A stretch of 21,941 bases of DNA from UBA4716 sp002438865 (lineage in GTDB: Bacteria; Bacillota; Clostridia; UBA1381). Location of the stretch: the NCBI GenBank assembly GCA_937907325.1, contig CALERO010000040.1, positions 1 to 21,941 of the forward strand, given 5' to 3'. Position numbers and translations under genes: made by a program. Positions 1 through 6,967 of the stretch are shown in pieces. The notes beneath the pieces were generated by a model. It made no database searches and was not told the DNA's origin. It worked only from the letters and a program-made list of their open reading frames with translations. Each line of letters begins with the position of its first letter. Position 1 is the stretch's first letter.

Positions 1-807
1 CTTATAGAAAATGCCGATGTTGATTTTGTCGACATTTGTCTGCCTACGTTCCTGCACGCAGAGCATGCCGCTGCGGCTATGAGAAAAGGATACAACGTAT
101 TCCTTGAAAAGCCGGTATGCCTTAATGAGGAGGAAGCAAAAATGCTTCTGGACGTTCAGAAAGAAACAGGCAAAAAAGTCCAGATAGGACAGGTTGTTCG
201 TTTTATGAACGATTATGTATGGCTCAAGAACGTTGTTGACAGCGGCAAGTACGGAAAAGTTCTTTCGGCAAACTTTATGCGAATGAGCGAAATGCCGACA
301 TGGGGCTGGACAGACTGGTACTCGGACGACGCAAAATGCGGCGGCGTCGGACTTGACTTACATATTCATGACGCAGACTTTATAAGATATACTTTTGGTG
401 ATGATTTTAAGGATATGAAAGTTATGGGCGTTAAAAATGCCGGGGGAAAGCTCAGACACATTAACGTTATGTTCGATTACGGCGACAAGACAATAAGCGC
501 AGAAGCTTCATGGGACTGCACACCGTCATTCGGATTTCTTGCCTGCTATAAGGTTTATTTTGAAAAAGCAACCGTTGTATGCGAAAAGGGAAAAATCACT
601 GTTTACGGCGATGAGATAGAGGAAATAGACGTGCAGGAGTCCGCAAAGGATTTGGGTATAAACATACCTGCGGTCGGTGGATATTCGGAGGAAATACGTT
701 ACTTTGTCGATGAAATACTGAACGGAAACGGCAAAGAAATGGCTCCGCTTTCAGAGGGAATTAAGTCGGCACAACTGGTTTGGCGTGAAATGGACGCTCT
801 TAAATAA
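1..807 (+). CDS. Gfo/Idh/MocA-family NAD(P)-dependent oxidoreductase, 5' truncated
   Basis: The reading frame is open from base 1, so the gene begins outside the window; 268 residues remain. The missing part should hold the N-terminal Rossmann glycine motif. What is visible starts late in the nucleotide-binding domain (VDICLPTFLHAEHA) and includes the family's EKP motif (FLEKPVC), whose lysine is the usual catalytic residue. The C-terminal domain has the G-x-D-L-H-I-H-D-A-D segment that supplies the catalytic Asp/His pair. Members oxidise hydroxyl groups of sugars, inositols or related cyclic polyols with NAD(P). The next gene is an isomerase-type TIM barrel 18 bases downstream, and a second oxidoreductase of the same family follows, so this is probably one catabolic operon. 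The substrate cannot be read from the sequence. Confidence 0.9.
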   Translation, partial: LIENADVDFVDICLPTFLHAEHAAAAMRKGYNVFLEKPVCLNEEEAKMLLDVQKETGKKVQIGQVVRFMNDYVWLKNVVDSGKYGKVLSANFMRMSEMPTWGWTDWYSDDAKCGGVGLDLHIHDADFIRYTFGDDFKDMKVMGVKNAGGKLRHINVMFDYGDKTISAEASWDCTPSFGFLACYKVYFEKATVVCEKGKITVYGDEIEEIDVQESAKDLGINIPAVGGYSEEIRYFVDEILNGNGKEMAPLSEGIKSAQLVWREMDALK

Positions 808-825
808 GAAAGGAAGTATACGATT

Positions 826-1647
826 ATGAAAACTGGTGTAGTAGTACCTTTGGACGGAAAGCTTGAGGAGCATTTCAAAAAAGCGACTGCCGCAGGCTTT
901 ACCACGTGTCAGCTTGTAGGCTGGGAACTTGATAAATTTACGGAAGAATATGCCGAAAAAACCAAGGAATACGAGAAAAAGTACGGTATGGAAGTATCGG
1001 CGTTCTGGTGCGGCTGGTCGGGACCTCAGAAGTGGAATTTCAAAGAAGGCCCGCATACTTTGGGTCTTGTGCCGGTAACTTATCGTGCGCAGAGAATAAA
1101 AGACTTGAAAAAAGGCTCGGATTTTGCTAAAATGATAGGTGTTACGGACGTAGTCACACACATGGGCTTTATTCCGGAAAATCCCATGACGGAGGAATAT
1201 ATGACTCTTGTTATAGCAATCCGTGAGGTTGCGGAGTATTTTAAGAATAACGGTCAGTATCTGCTTTTTGAAACGGGTCAGGAAACACCGACAACGCTTA
1301 TGCGTACAATCCACGATGTCGGAACGGGAAATATGGGTATAAACATAGACCCGGCAAACCTTATCCTTTACGGAAAAGCAAACCCGATCGACGCTCTTGA
1401 AATTTTCGGAAAGCTTGTACGAGGCGTTCACGCAAAAGACGGACTCTATCCGACAGACGGCGAAAAGCTCGGTACAGAAGTACCTGTCGGCGAGGGAAAA
1501 ACAAACTTCCCGAAGTTTATCAAGCTTTTGAAAGAAATCGGCTATGACGGCGCCGTAACGATTGAAAGAGAAATATCGGGCGAACAGCAGGACAAGGATA
1601 TTGCAAAAACAAAGATATATCTTGAAGAACTGTTTGCCGCAAACTGA
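826..1647 (+). CDS. Sugar phosphate isomerase/epimerase-like TIM barrel protein (xylose isomerase-like / AP endonuclease 2 fold)
   Basis: A 273-residue protein with ATG start preceded by AAGGAAG. The acidic and His residues expected of the metal site of this fold are present in order: Glu149 in LLFETGQE, Asp175 in INIDPANL, His202 in GVHAKD and Glu247 in TIEREI. Length is normal for the family, whose members isomerise or epimerise keto-sugars, inosose or related compounds using a divalent metal. It lies between two Gfo/Idh/MocA oxidoreductases with intergenic gaps of 18 and 11 bases, a common arrangement in inositol and rare-sugar catabolism in which the dehydrogenase makes the keto sugar and this enzyme rearranges it. 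No signal peptide is seen, so it should be cytoplasmic. The exact substrate is unknown. Confidence 0.88.
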   Translation: MKTGVVVPLDGKLEEHFKKATAAGFTTCQLVGWELDKFTEEYAEKTKEYEKKYGMEVSAFWCGWSGPQKWNFKEGPHTLGLVPVTYRAQRIKDLKKGSDFAKMIGVTDVVTHMGFIPENPMTEEYMTLVIAIREVAEYFKNNGQYLLFETGQETPTTLMRTIHDVGTGNMGINIDPANLILYGKANPIDALEIFGKLVRGVHAKDGLYPTDGEKLGTEVPVGEGKTNFPKFIKLLKEIGYDGAVTIEREISGEQQDKDIAKTKIYLEELFAAN

Positions 1648-1658
1648 AAGGAACGGCA

Positions 1659-2666
1659 ATGAATAAAATTTACGGAATCACTCTTATCGGCTGCGGAAAA
1701 ATGGGGCATACGCACCTTAGCAGAATTTGCGAAAGGGATAATATAAGAATAAACTGCGTATGCGACCGCAATATTGAAAGGGCGGAGCATTATAAAAAGG
1801 TGTTCGGTGCGGCGAAAGCCTCGGACAATGCGGAGGAATGTATAAAAGACCCCGGCACGGATATTGTTATTATAGCAACGTATCCGTCAACGCATATCGA
1901 AATGCTTAAAATCTGCCTTGAAAACGGCAAGCATGCGCTTTGCGAAAAACCGATTGCCGATACTCTTGAAAAGGGCGAGGAATTTTACCGCCTGGTAAAG
2001 AGCCACCCCGAATGTAAGGTGCTTGTGGGTAATCTTCTGCGCCACTGCAGTGCATATCAGAAAGCGGCGGAGATGATACAAAGCGGAGTGATTGGCAAAC
2101 CCGTTGTGATACGTCTTGTGCATAATCATCATACAATGGACTGGGCAAGATATAAAAATCTTATCGAGGAAACCTCACCGCTTATCGACTGCGGCGTGCA
2201 TTATACAGATGTATGCCAGTGGTTTACGGGGGAGAAAATAGAACACGTTTCGGCGATAGGCGCTTGCACGGAGCCGGATTTGCCGAAGGGCAAATACAAT
2301 TATTCGATGATGACAATGCGCCTGTCGGGCGGCTCGGTCGCATATTATGAGGCAGGCTGGTCAAACACGCTCACGGCGGCGTCAACACGTGAATTTGCAG
2401 GTCCAAAGGGCAGTATTCGGATAATGGACCCGAACGAGCGCCCCTCGCATCAGGAGGAGGGCGAGCTTATTGAGCTGTACCGCTATCCCGAGCGCAGATA
2501 TGAGATAATAAATATAAACGAGGACGCACGTCCTACGGATAAGCAGATGGAATATCTTATAAAGATGATTGAGGAGGACGCTCCCGCCGTACCGAGTATG
2601 GAGGAGATTATGGAGTGTTTCCGTGCGCTGTTTGAGGGCGACAGACAGATAAAAGAAATGCTGTAA
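1659..2666 (+). CDS. Gfo/Idh/MocA-family oxidoreductase
   Basis: A complete 335-residue member of the family. The N-terminal Rossmann domain has the G-C-G-K-M-G dinucleotide-binding motif at residues 11-16. The CEKP motif is at 95-98 (catalytic Lys97), and the C-terminal domain has LIDCGVHYTD with Asp177 and His181, the usual active-site pair. The start is supported by AAAGGAA 6 bases upstream. It is only modestly similar by eye to the first gene of the operon, so the two probably act on different intermediates or in opposite directions, as in double-dehydrogenase sugar epimerisation pathways; that is inference. It is the last gene of the operon: a bidirectional hairpin terminator follows at about 2856-2887 after a repeat element. 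Confidence 0.9.
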   Translation: MNKIYGITLIGCGKMGHTHLSRICERDNIRINCVCDRNIERAEHYKKVFGAAKASDNAEECIKDPGTDIVIIATYPSTHIEMLKICLENGKHALCEKPIADTLEKGEEFYRLVKSHPECKVLVGNLLRHCSAYQKAAEMIQSGVIGKPVVIRLVHNHHTMDWARYKNLIEETSPLIDCGVHYTDVCQWFTGEKIEHVSAIGACTEPDLPKGKYNYSMMTMRLSGGSVAYYEAGWSNTLTAASTREFAGPKGSIRIMDPNERPSHQEEGELIELYRYPERRYEIININEDARPTDKQMEYLIKMIEEDAPAVPSMEEIMECFRALFEGDRQIKEML

Positions 2667-2700
2667 TGAACGGAACACTTGCCGAAAACGGGAATAATGT

Positions 2701-2804
2701 ATACAATTTTTCAGTAGGGGACGATGCCTTTCATCGTCCCGAACGCATATTGCATAGAATAACATTTAGGGTCGATGTGGGCATCAACCCCTACCGATAT
2801 TTGC
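2701..2804. repeat. Intergenic palindromic repeat, copy A
   Basis: Two hairpins in tandem. The first has arms GGGACGATG and CATCGTCCC (2718-2740); the second has GGGTCGATG and CATCAACCC (2769-2790). They are framed by GTAGGGG on the left and CCCCTACC on the right. The segment reads almost base for base like the reverse complement of the block at 12801-12971, including the linker CATATTGCATAGAATAAC, but it lacks one of the three hairpins found there. The single arm mismatch in the second hairpin is C/A on this strand and a G-T wobble on the other, so folding is kept in one orientation. No open reading frame or transposase is attached. Confidence 0.85.
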
Positions 2805-2855
2805 TCACGTTTGCATTGCATTTCGGTCAATGATCAATCATCACCGAAAACAAAA

Positions 2856-2887
2856 TAAAAAAACAGGCTGTTACAGCCTGTTTTTTT
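2856..2887. terminator. Bidirectional intrinsic terminator between the oxidoreductase operon and the pgsA operon
   Basis: Stem ACAGGCTG / CAGCCTGT with a 3-base TTA loop, preceded by seven A and followed by seven T. Each strand therefore has a stable stem followed by a U tract. It sits at the convergence of the plus-strand operon ending at 2666 and the minus-strand gene ending at 2889. Confidence 0.9.
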
Positions 2888-2888
2888 A

Positions 2889-3185
2889 TTACCATTTTAA
2901 TACAAACCGAAAAATTATGTGCAATAACAATCCTGCCGCCGATAAAATTAAACCTGCTTTAATTCTCTTTTCGGGATATTTTCCAAGCAAAAATACAGCC
3001 GTAACAATTCCAATCAGAGAGGATACAAGCGGTGCAAACACCAAAGCAACGGCAATCCAAATGTATTTCCATGCATTTTCAATCGGAAAAATGCCCAAAA
3101 ATCCGTTATGCATTAAAACTATAATTACTGGCAAAATCACATTGATAATGCCGTGAATAAGTACAAAGTTTGCTTTCCTTTTCAT
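2889..3185 (-). CDS. Small hydrophobic membrane protein of unknown function
   Basis: A 98-residue protein, last in the minus-strand operon and 13 bases behind pgsA. About three hydrophobic segments are visible: residues 8-25 (IHGIINVILPVIIVLMHN), roughly 40-68 and 78-95, with basic residues at both ends (MKRK, FVLKW), as expected for an integral membrane protein. No family was recognised and no catalytic motif seen. The ribosome binding site is weak, so it may be translated by coupling to pgsA. Its position immediately before a strong terminator and after a phospholipid synthesis gene suggests membrane localisation but does not give a function. Confidence 0.7.
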   Translation of the reverse strand: MKRKANFVLIHGIINVILPVIIVLMHNGFLGIFPIENAWKYIWIAVALVFAPLVSSLIGIVTAVFLLGKYPEKRIKAGLILSAAGLLLHIIFRFVLKW

Positions 3186-3198
3186 ATCGGAACAGATA

Positions 3199-3744
3199 TT
3201 ATTTCAGTTTCATCATACCCCAGTTTTTTATGAGGTAATCTGCCCCCGATATAACGGTGAGCGCAACCGAAATCCATACGCACACATTTGTTATAATTAA
3301 AGCGCTTGTATCGAAGAATGGGATATTAAGCACCAAAATTGCGATTATAATTGCCGCCATCTGCGAAACGGTTTTGAGTTTTCCCCAGAATGACGCCGCT
3401 ATAACCTTACCCTGCGCAACGGCTTCGAGCCGCACGCCGGCAACCATAAATTCACGTGCCAGAACAATCATAACCGCCCATGAGTTTATGTATCCTCTTT
3501 GCAGAAATACCAAAAATGCCGCCGTTGTGAGCATTTTGTCAGCCAACGGGTCGGCAAACTTGCCGAAAGTGGTTATCTGATTGCATTTTCTCGCTATCTG
3601 CCCGTCAAGCATATCGGTAAGCGACGCTATGATAAACACGGCAAGCGCCGCAAATTGCCATGCAGTCCCGTCCGTCAAAAGGAATGCCATAAATACGGGC
3701 ACAAGTACGACACGTAATAATGTAAGTTTATTTGCGGTATTCAT
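3199..3744 (-). CDS. pgsA: CDP-diacylglycerol--glycerol-3-phosphate 3-phosphatidyltransferase
   Basis: A 181-residue integral membrane enzyme that makes phosphatidylglycerophosphate, the first committed step to phosphatidylglycerol and cardiolipin. The CDP-alcohol phosphatidyltransferase signature is complete: Asp44, Asp47-Gly48, Ala51-Arg52, Gly61, Asp65 and Asp69 in the expected spacing. The N-terminus MNTANKLTLLRVVLVPVF is typical of PgsA rather than of other CDP-alcohol transferases. Hydrophobic segments alternate over the whole length. The ATG has GGAGG eight bases upstream. It follows rimO after a 217-base spacer with repeats; rimO and pgsA are neighbours in many Firmicutes. No promoter was recognised in that spacer, so transcription probably reads through from upstream. 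Confidence 0.94.
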   Translation of the reverse strand: MNTANKLTLLRVVLVPVFMAFLLTDGTAWQFAALAVFIIASLTDMLDGQIARKCNQITTFGKFADPLADKMLTTAAFLVFLQRGYINSWAVMIVLAREFMVAGVRLEAVAQGKVIAASFWGKLKTVSQMAAIIIAILVLNIPFFDTSALIITNVCVWISVALTVISGADYLIKNWGMMKLK

Positions 3745-3774
3745 AAAAAAAACCTCCGTCAGTTAAATTTATTG

Positions 3775-3957
3775 TTTCGGCAGGAGCAAGCCCCTGCCCT
3801 ACAGTGTGCGGTTTTTGCAAATCCGCAGGTGTCGATGCCCACATCGACCCGCAATGATGTCCTGTATGATATACGTTTCGGCAGGAGCAAGCCCCTGCCA
3901 TACGGCATGCGGTTTTTGCAAATCCGTAGGGGTCGATGCCCTCATCGACCCGCAACG
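3775..3957. repeat. Tandem palindromic repeat between rimO and pgsA, block C
   Basis: Two copies of one composite unit, starting at 3775 and 3876 (period 101 bases). Each contains a hairpin with arms GGCAGG / CCTGCC, then a linker with GCGGTTTTTGCAAATCCG, then a hairpin of the GTCGATGCCC...CATCGACCC type. The second hairpin is the same module as in the blocks at 2701 and 12801; the first occurs only here. The linker resembles the one in the block at 12801 (reverse complement GGATTTGCGGAAAACGCA). The block lies inside the apparent rimO-pgsA transcript, so it would be present in the mRNA as four hairpins. There are no coding features in the 217-base spacer. Confidence 0.88.
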
Positions 3958-3961
3958 CCGT

Positions 3962-5299
3962 TTATTTTTCGTATGAAACAGCCTGACCGTACAGGTCGTA
4001 CTCCTCGCCCTCAAGGATTTTCACCCTTACAATATCACCGCATTCGACTTCGTCCTCGGTGCCGAAATAGACCGTACCGTCAACATCTATGCTGTCACCA
4101 CGGCTTCTGCCGTAGAAAAGGAAATTCTCCTCGTCATAACCCTCGACAATAACCTCAAGCACTTTTCCGACCTTTGCCTTGTTAAGTTCAAGCGAAATCC
4201 CCTGCTGGAGCGTCATAAGCGAGTCGAGCCGCTTTTGCTTTACCGAATCGTCAATCTGATCCTTAAACTCCGCCGCAGGAGTTCCCTCCTCCTGCGAATA
4301 TGCAAAAACGCCCATTCTGTCAAAGCGTGTTTCTTTTACAAAATCGTAAAGTTCCTCAAACTGCTCGTCCGTTTCGCCCGGGAAACCCACTATAATTGAC
4401 GTCCTTATAACGCAATCGGGCATTTTTTCACGTATTTTTGCTATCTTTGCAATCGTTTCCTCACGGCTCGTTCTGCGTGCCATTCGGCGCAGTATGTCGT
4501 TGTTTATGTGCTGAATGGGCATATCTATGTAATTGCAGATTTTCTCGTTTTCCGCCATTACATCTATCAGCGACTCCGTGACTGCCTCCGTGTAAAAATA
4601 ATGTACACGAATCCACGATATTTTTTCTATCTTCACAAGCTCACGAAGAAGCTTGTCAAGCGAATATTCGCCGTATAAATCCATTCCGTAACGGGTGGTG
4701 TCCTGCGCTATAAGAATAAGCTCCTTTACGCCGTTTTCCGCAAGTTCCTCCGCCTCCGATACAATATCCTCTATTTTTCTGCTCCTGAAATGTCCTCGTA
4801 TTTTGGGTATTGCGCAGTAGGTGCAGTTGTTGTTACAGCCATCCGCAATTTTAAGATACGCCGTGTATGACGGCGTGCTTAAAATTCTCGGCAGACGCTC
4901 CTCGGGCGTTCTGTCACGATGTCCGCATATAACCGGCTTTTCGCCGTCAAACGCACGGCGTATCGCCTCGGCGATACGGTCGTAATCGCCCGTTCCGACT
5001 ATAGCGTCAATCTCTGGGATTTCCTTTGCAATATCGTCGCTGTACCGCTCCGCAAGACAGCCCGTTGCAATAAGCAGTCTGCATTTACCGTCTTTGTACT
5101 GCGCCATTTCGAGCAGTGCGTCAATTGATTCACGCTTTGCCGATTCGATAAATCCGCACGTGTTTACGATAATAACGTCCGCATCGGCGGGATCCTCCGC
5201 AATCTGCGCACCGTCACCGAGCAGAATACCGAGCATTGTTTCGGCGTCTGTCTGATTTTTCGCACAGCCGAGCGAAACCATTCCTATTTTACAATTCAT
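3962..5299 (-). CDS. rimO: Ribosomal protein S12 (Asp) methylthiotransferase
   Basis: A 445-residue radical-SAM methylthiotransferase. The N-terminal UPF0004 domain begins KIGMVSLGCAKNQTDAE and supplies Cys12, Cys48 and Cys81 for one 4Fe-4S cluster. The radical-SAM motif is Cys155-NNN-Cys159-TY-Cys162. A TRAM-type RNA/protein-binding domain occupies roughly residues 375-440. The SLGCAKN-x-TD start matches RimO better than the tRNA enzyme MiaB. RimO adds a methylthio group to a conserved Asp of S12. The ATG is preceded by AAGGAGAGG and overlaps the last 11 bases of recX, which suggests translational coupling. Confidence 0.95.
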   Translation of the reverse strand: MNCKIGMVSLGCAKNQTDAETMLGILLGDGAQIAEDPADADVIIVNTCGFIESAKRESIDALLEMAQYKDGKCRLLIATGCLAERYSDDIAKEIPEIDAIVGTGDYDRIAEAIRRAFDGEKPVICGHRDRTPEERLPRILSTPSYTAYLKIADGCNNNCTYCAIPKIRGHFRSRKIEDIVSEAEELAENGVKELILIAQDTTRYGMDLYGEYSLDKLLRELVKIEKISWIRVHYFYTEAVTESLIDVMAENEKICNYIDMPIQHINNDILRRMARRTSREETIAKIAKIREKMPDCVIRTSIIVGFPGETDEQFEELYDFVKETRFDRMGVFAYSQEEGTPAAEFKDQIDDSVKQKRLDSLMTLQQGISLELNKAKVGKVLEVIVEGYDEENFLFYGRSRGDSIDVDGTVYFGTEDEVECGDIVRVKILEGEEYDLYGQAVSYEK

Positions 5300-5762
5300 C
5301 AGCCTCTCCTTGCAATGTACTTATACATTCTTTAACTTCTCTTAATTCATAACCACGGTACAAAAAATACCGAATGCATCTGTCGACGCTCTTTTTCTCA
5401 AAATCACCGCCGAGCTTTTTTCGCACAAGCGGAAGAAGATTTTCCTCCGCATCGTCAAAATCAAGCTCCGACAGCGCCTCGGCGGCATACTCCGCCGAAA
5501 TTCCCTTTGAGTACAATTCTGCCTCTATTCTGCGCCTGCCGTACTTTTTCAGATTTTTCAAATCCCTTGCTTTGCCCTTTGCAAACTGCAAATCGTTCAC
5601 AAAGTTGTATCTTCGGCAGAAATCAAGCACTTTTTCTATATCTTCGCTCTTTGCCCCTGCCGTGCGCAGCTTGTCGCAAAGCTCCTTTTCGGAGTGCGCA
5701 CGAAAAGTCAAAAGGCGCAGAGCCTTATCCTTTACCTGTTCGTAATTTTCTAATTTTTTCAT
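5289..5762 (-). CDS. recX: Regulatory protein RecX
   Basis: A 157-residue basic, helical protein. It has the three-helix repeats of RecX: the first near KALRLLTFRAHSEKELCDKL, the second near FAKGKARDLKNLKKYGRRRI, and the third containing RCIRYFLYRGYELREVKECI. RecX binds RecA filaments and limits RecA activity. The start overlaps the stop of the upstream HD gene in an ATGA arrangement (5759-5762), and its end overlaps the rimO start, so the three genes appear translationally coupled. recA itself is not in the window. Length is at the short end of the normal range. Confidence 0.9.
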   Translation of the reverse strand: MKKLENYEQVKDKALRLLTFRAHSEKELCDKLRTAGAKSEDIEKVLDFCRRYNFVNDLQFAKGKARDLKNLKKYGRRRIEAELYSKGISAEYAAEALSELDFDDAEENLLPLVRKKLGGDFEKKSVDRCIRYFLYRGYELREVKECISTLQGEADEL

Positions 5763-6952
5763 TTGTCCAGATTAAAATACCCGAACGGAATACCGAAATC
5801 TATTCCGCCTATGGGTCTGTTGTCATATTTGCCCGTAAGATGCTCGTATCCGCTCTGTATCTGCTCGGAGCGTATACCGTACGAAAGCGACAAATACGCC
5901 TCGATGTACGCCGATAAATGGTCGCAGCCACGGATAATTTCGCCGTCAATCGGTGAAAACTCGTTGCTGTTGTATTTTTCGTTTATCAAATCGGAGGTAA
6001 CCCGTTTTACCTCTCCGTTTTCCTTTATCTTTGAGGCAAATTCGTTTTTCGTGAAATAGCGGATTTCCTCGTGCCACGATTCCGGCAGCAGAGGATATAT
6101 TATCTGCGACATCTGCTCGTCCTCTATTTCGTTTATGATGCTGTCGAGTCCCTCGACGGATTTCTTTATCGGTGACACAATATCACGTGTGAGCGCTTCG
6201 GGAATATCGTGGAAAAGTCCCGCAAAAAAGTTGTTCACAAGCCGTTTTTCGCACGGATTTTCCAGCTCAAGCGTCATAAAGTACGACATTATCGCAACAA
6301 CGAGCATATGCCCCATTACGAAGGTTGCCGGCATTCTTACGGCTTTCGCCCAGCGCTGCTGATACCGCAGTTTTCCTAAAAGCGAGGTAAACTGCTTTAA
6401 ATACTCACTGCCGGCAAAATACCGAAAACCGCTGAAGGTGTCGCACGCCGCAAGCCCCTGCGCCATTTCCGTTTTAACCTGTTCTATGCCGAACGTTTCC
6501 TTGTTAAGCGGATAGATTATCTGAAATTCCCAATTGGTCGCATGGTAGTGCGCCGCCTTTAAAATCTGCTTTTCGAGCGCACTGTACTCCTTGTCGGCAT
6601 AATACCGCTCCATACGCTCAAAAAATCCGCCGCCGATGCCGTCCGCAATGTCACGCAGCTGCGACAGCACCCAGTTGTCTATCTGACTGCCTTTTTCCTT
6701 TACAAGCTTGTGGTATATCGGCGGTTTTATGTCCGTCAGAACGCTCCTGTGGAAAAATTCAAATATTCCGCCCTCGATAAGCTTAAGCATATCAACGCCA
6801 TCACCCTCGCATTTTGCGAGAACGTATGCGTAAAACATCTTGTGCGCCTGCTTGTCTATCTCGGTAAAGCCCGTCCACGGACGGATATGGTCATTCCACC
6901 GCTGTATCGACGCAGATTCGTATATCAGGGAAATCAGTTCTTTTTTGATCAT
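5759..6952 (-). CDS. HD-domain (YfbR/HD_3-like) protein with two HD-like halves
   Basis: A 397-residue protein. The C-terminal half has an apparently intact HD metal site: His215 in VMGHMLVVA, His248-Asp249 in FAGLFHDIPEAL and the late Asp in IIRGCDHLSAYIEAY. The IPEALTRDIVSPIKK stretch resembles the YfbR-type 5'-nucleotidase/HD_3 family. The N-terminal half seems to be a diverged copy: QAHKMFYAYVLA, then FEFFHRSVLTDIKPPIYHKL where HD has become HR, then ILKAAHYHATNWEF where the late Asp has become His. If active it would hydrolyse a phosphomonoester such as a deoxynucleotide, with catalysis by the second half. GGAGG precedes the start. It lies 15 bases behind ilvA and overlaps recX by four bases. 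The substrate is unknown. Confidence 0.82.
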   Translation of the reverse strand: MIKKELISLIYESASIQRWNDHIRPWTGFTEIDKQAHKMFYAYVLAKCEGDGVDMLKLIEGGIFEFFHRSVLTDIKPPIYHKLVKEKGSQIDNWVLSQLRDIADGIGGGFFERMERYYADKEYSALEKQILKAAHYHATNWEFQIIYPLNKETFGIEQVKTEMAQGLAACDTFSGFRYFAGSEYLKQFTSLLGKLRYQQRWAKAVRMPATFVMGHMLVVAIMSYFMTLELENPCEKRLVNNFFAGLFHDIPEALTRDIVSPIKKSVEGLDSIINEIEDEQMSQIIYPLLPESWHEEIRYFTKNEFASKIKENGEVKRVTSDLINEKYNSNEFSPIDGEIIRGCDHLSAYIEAYLSLSYGIRSEQIQSGYEHLTGKYDNRPIGGIDFGIPFGYFNLDK

Positions 6953-6967
6953 TCCGCTTCCTCCGGA

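Noticed and set aside
751..1659. A 302-codon open frame on the minus strand opposite the TIM barrel gene
   Set aside because: It lies antisense to a protein with a complete set of family metal ligands, has no convincing ribosome binding site, and its translation is rich in Cys, Phe and Arg with no recognisable motif.
2830..3156. A 108-codon plus-strand frame
   Set aside because: It runs through a bidirectional terminator and lies opposite the small membrane protein, with no binding site.
2701..3957. CRISPR array suggested by the repeats
   Set aside because: Units are palindromic and modular, spacing is irregular, there are only one to four hairpins per locus, and no cas gene is present.
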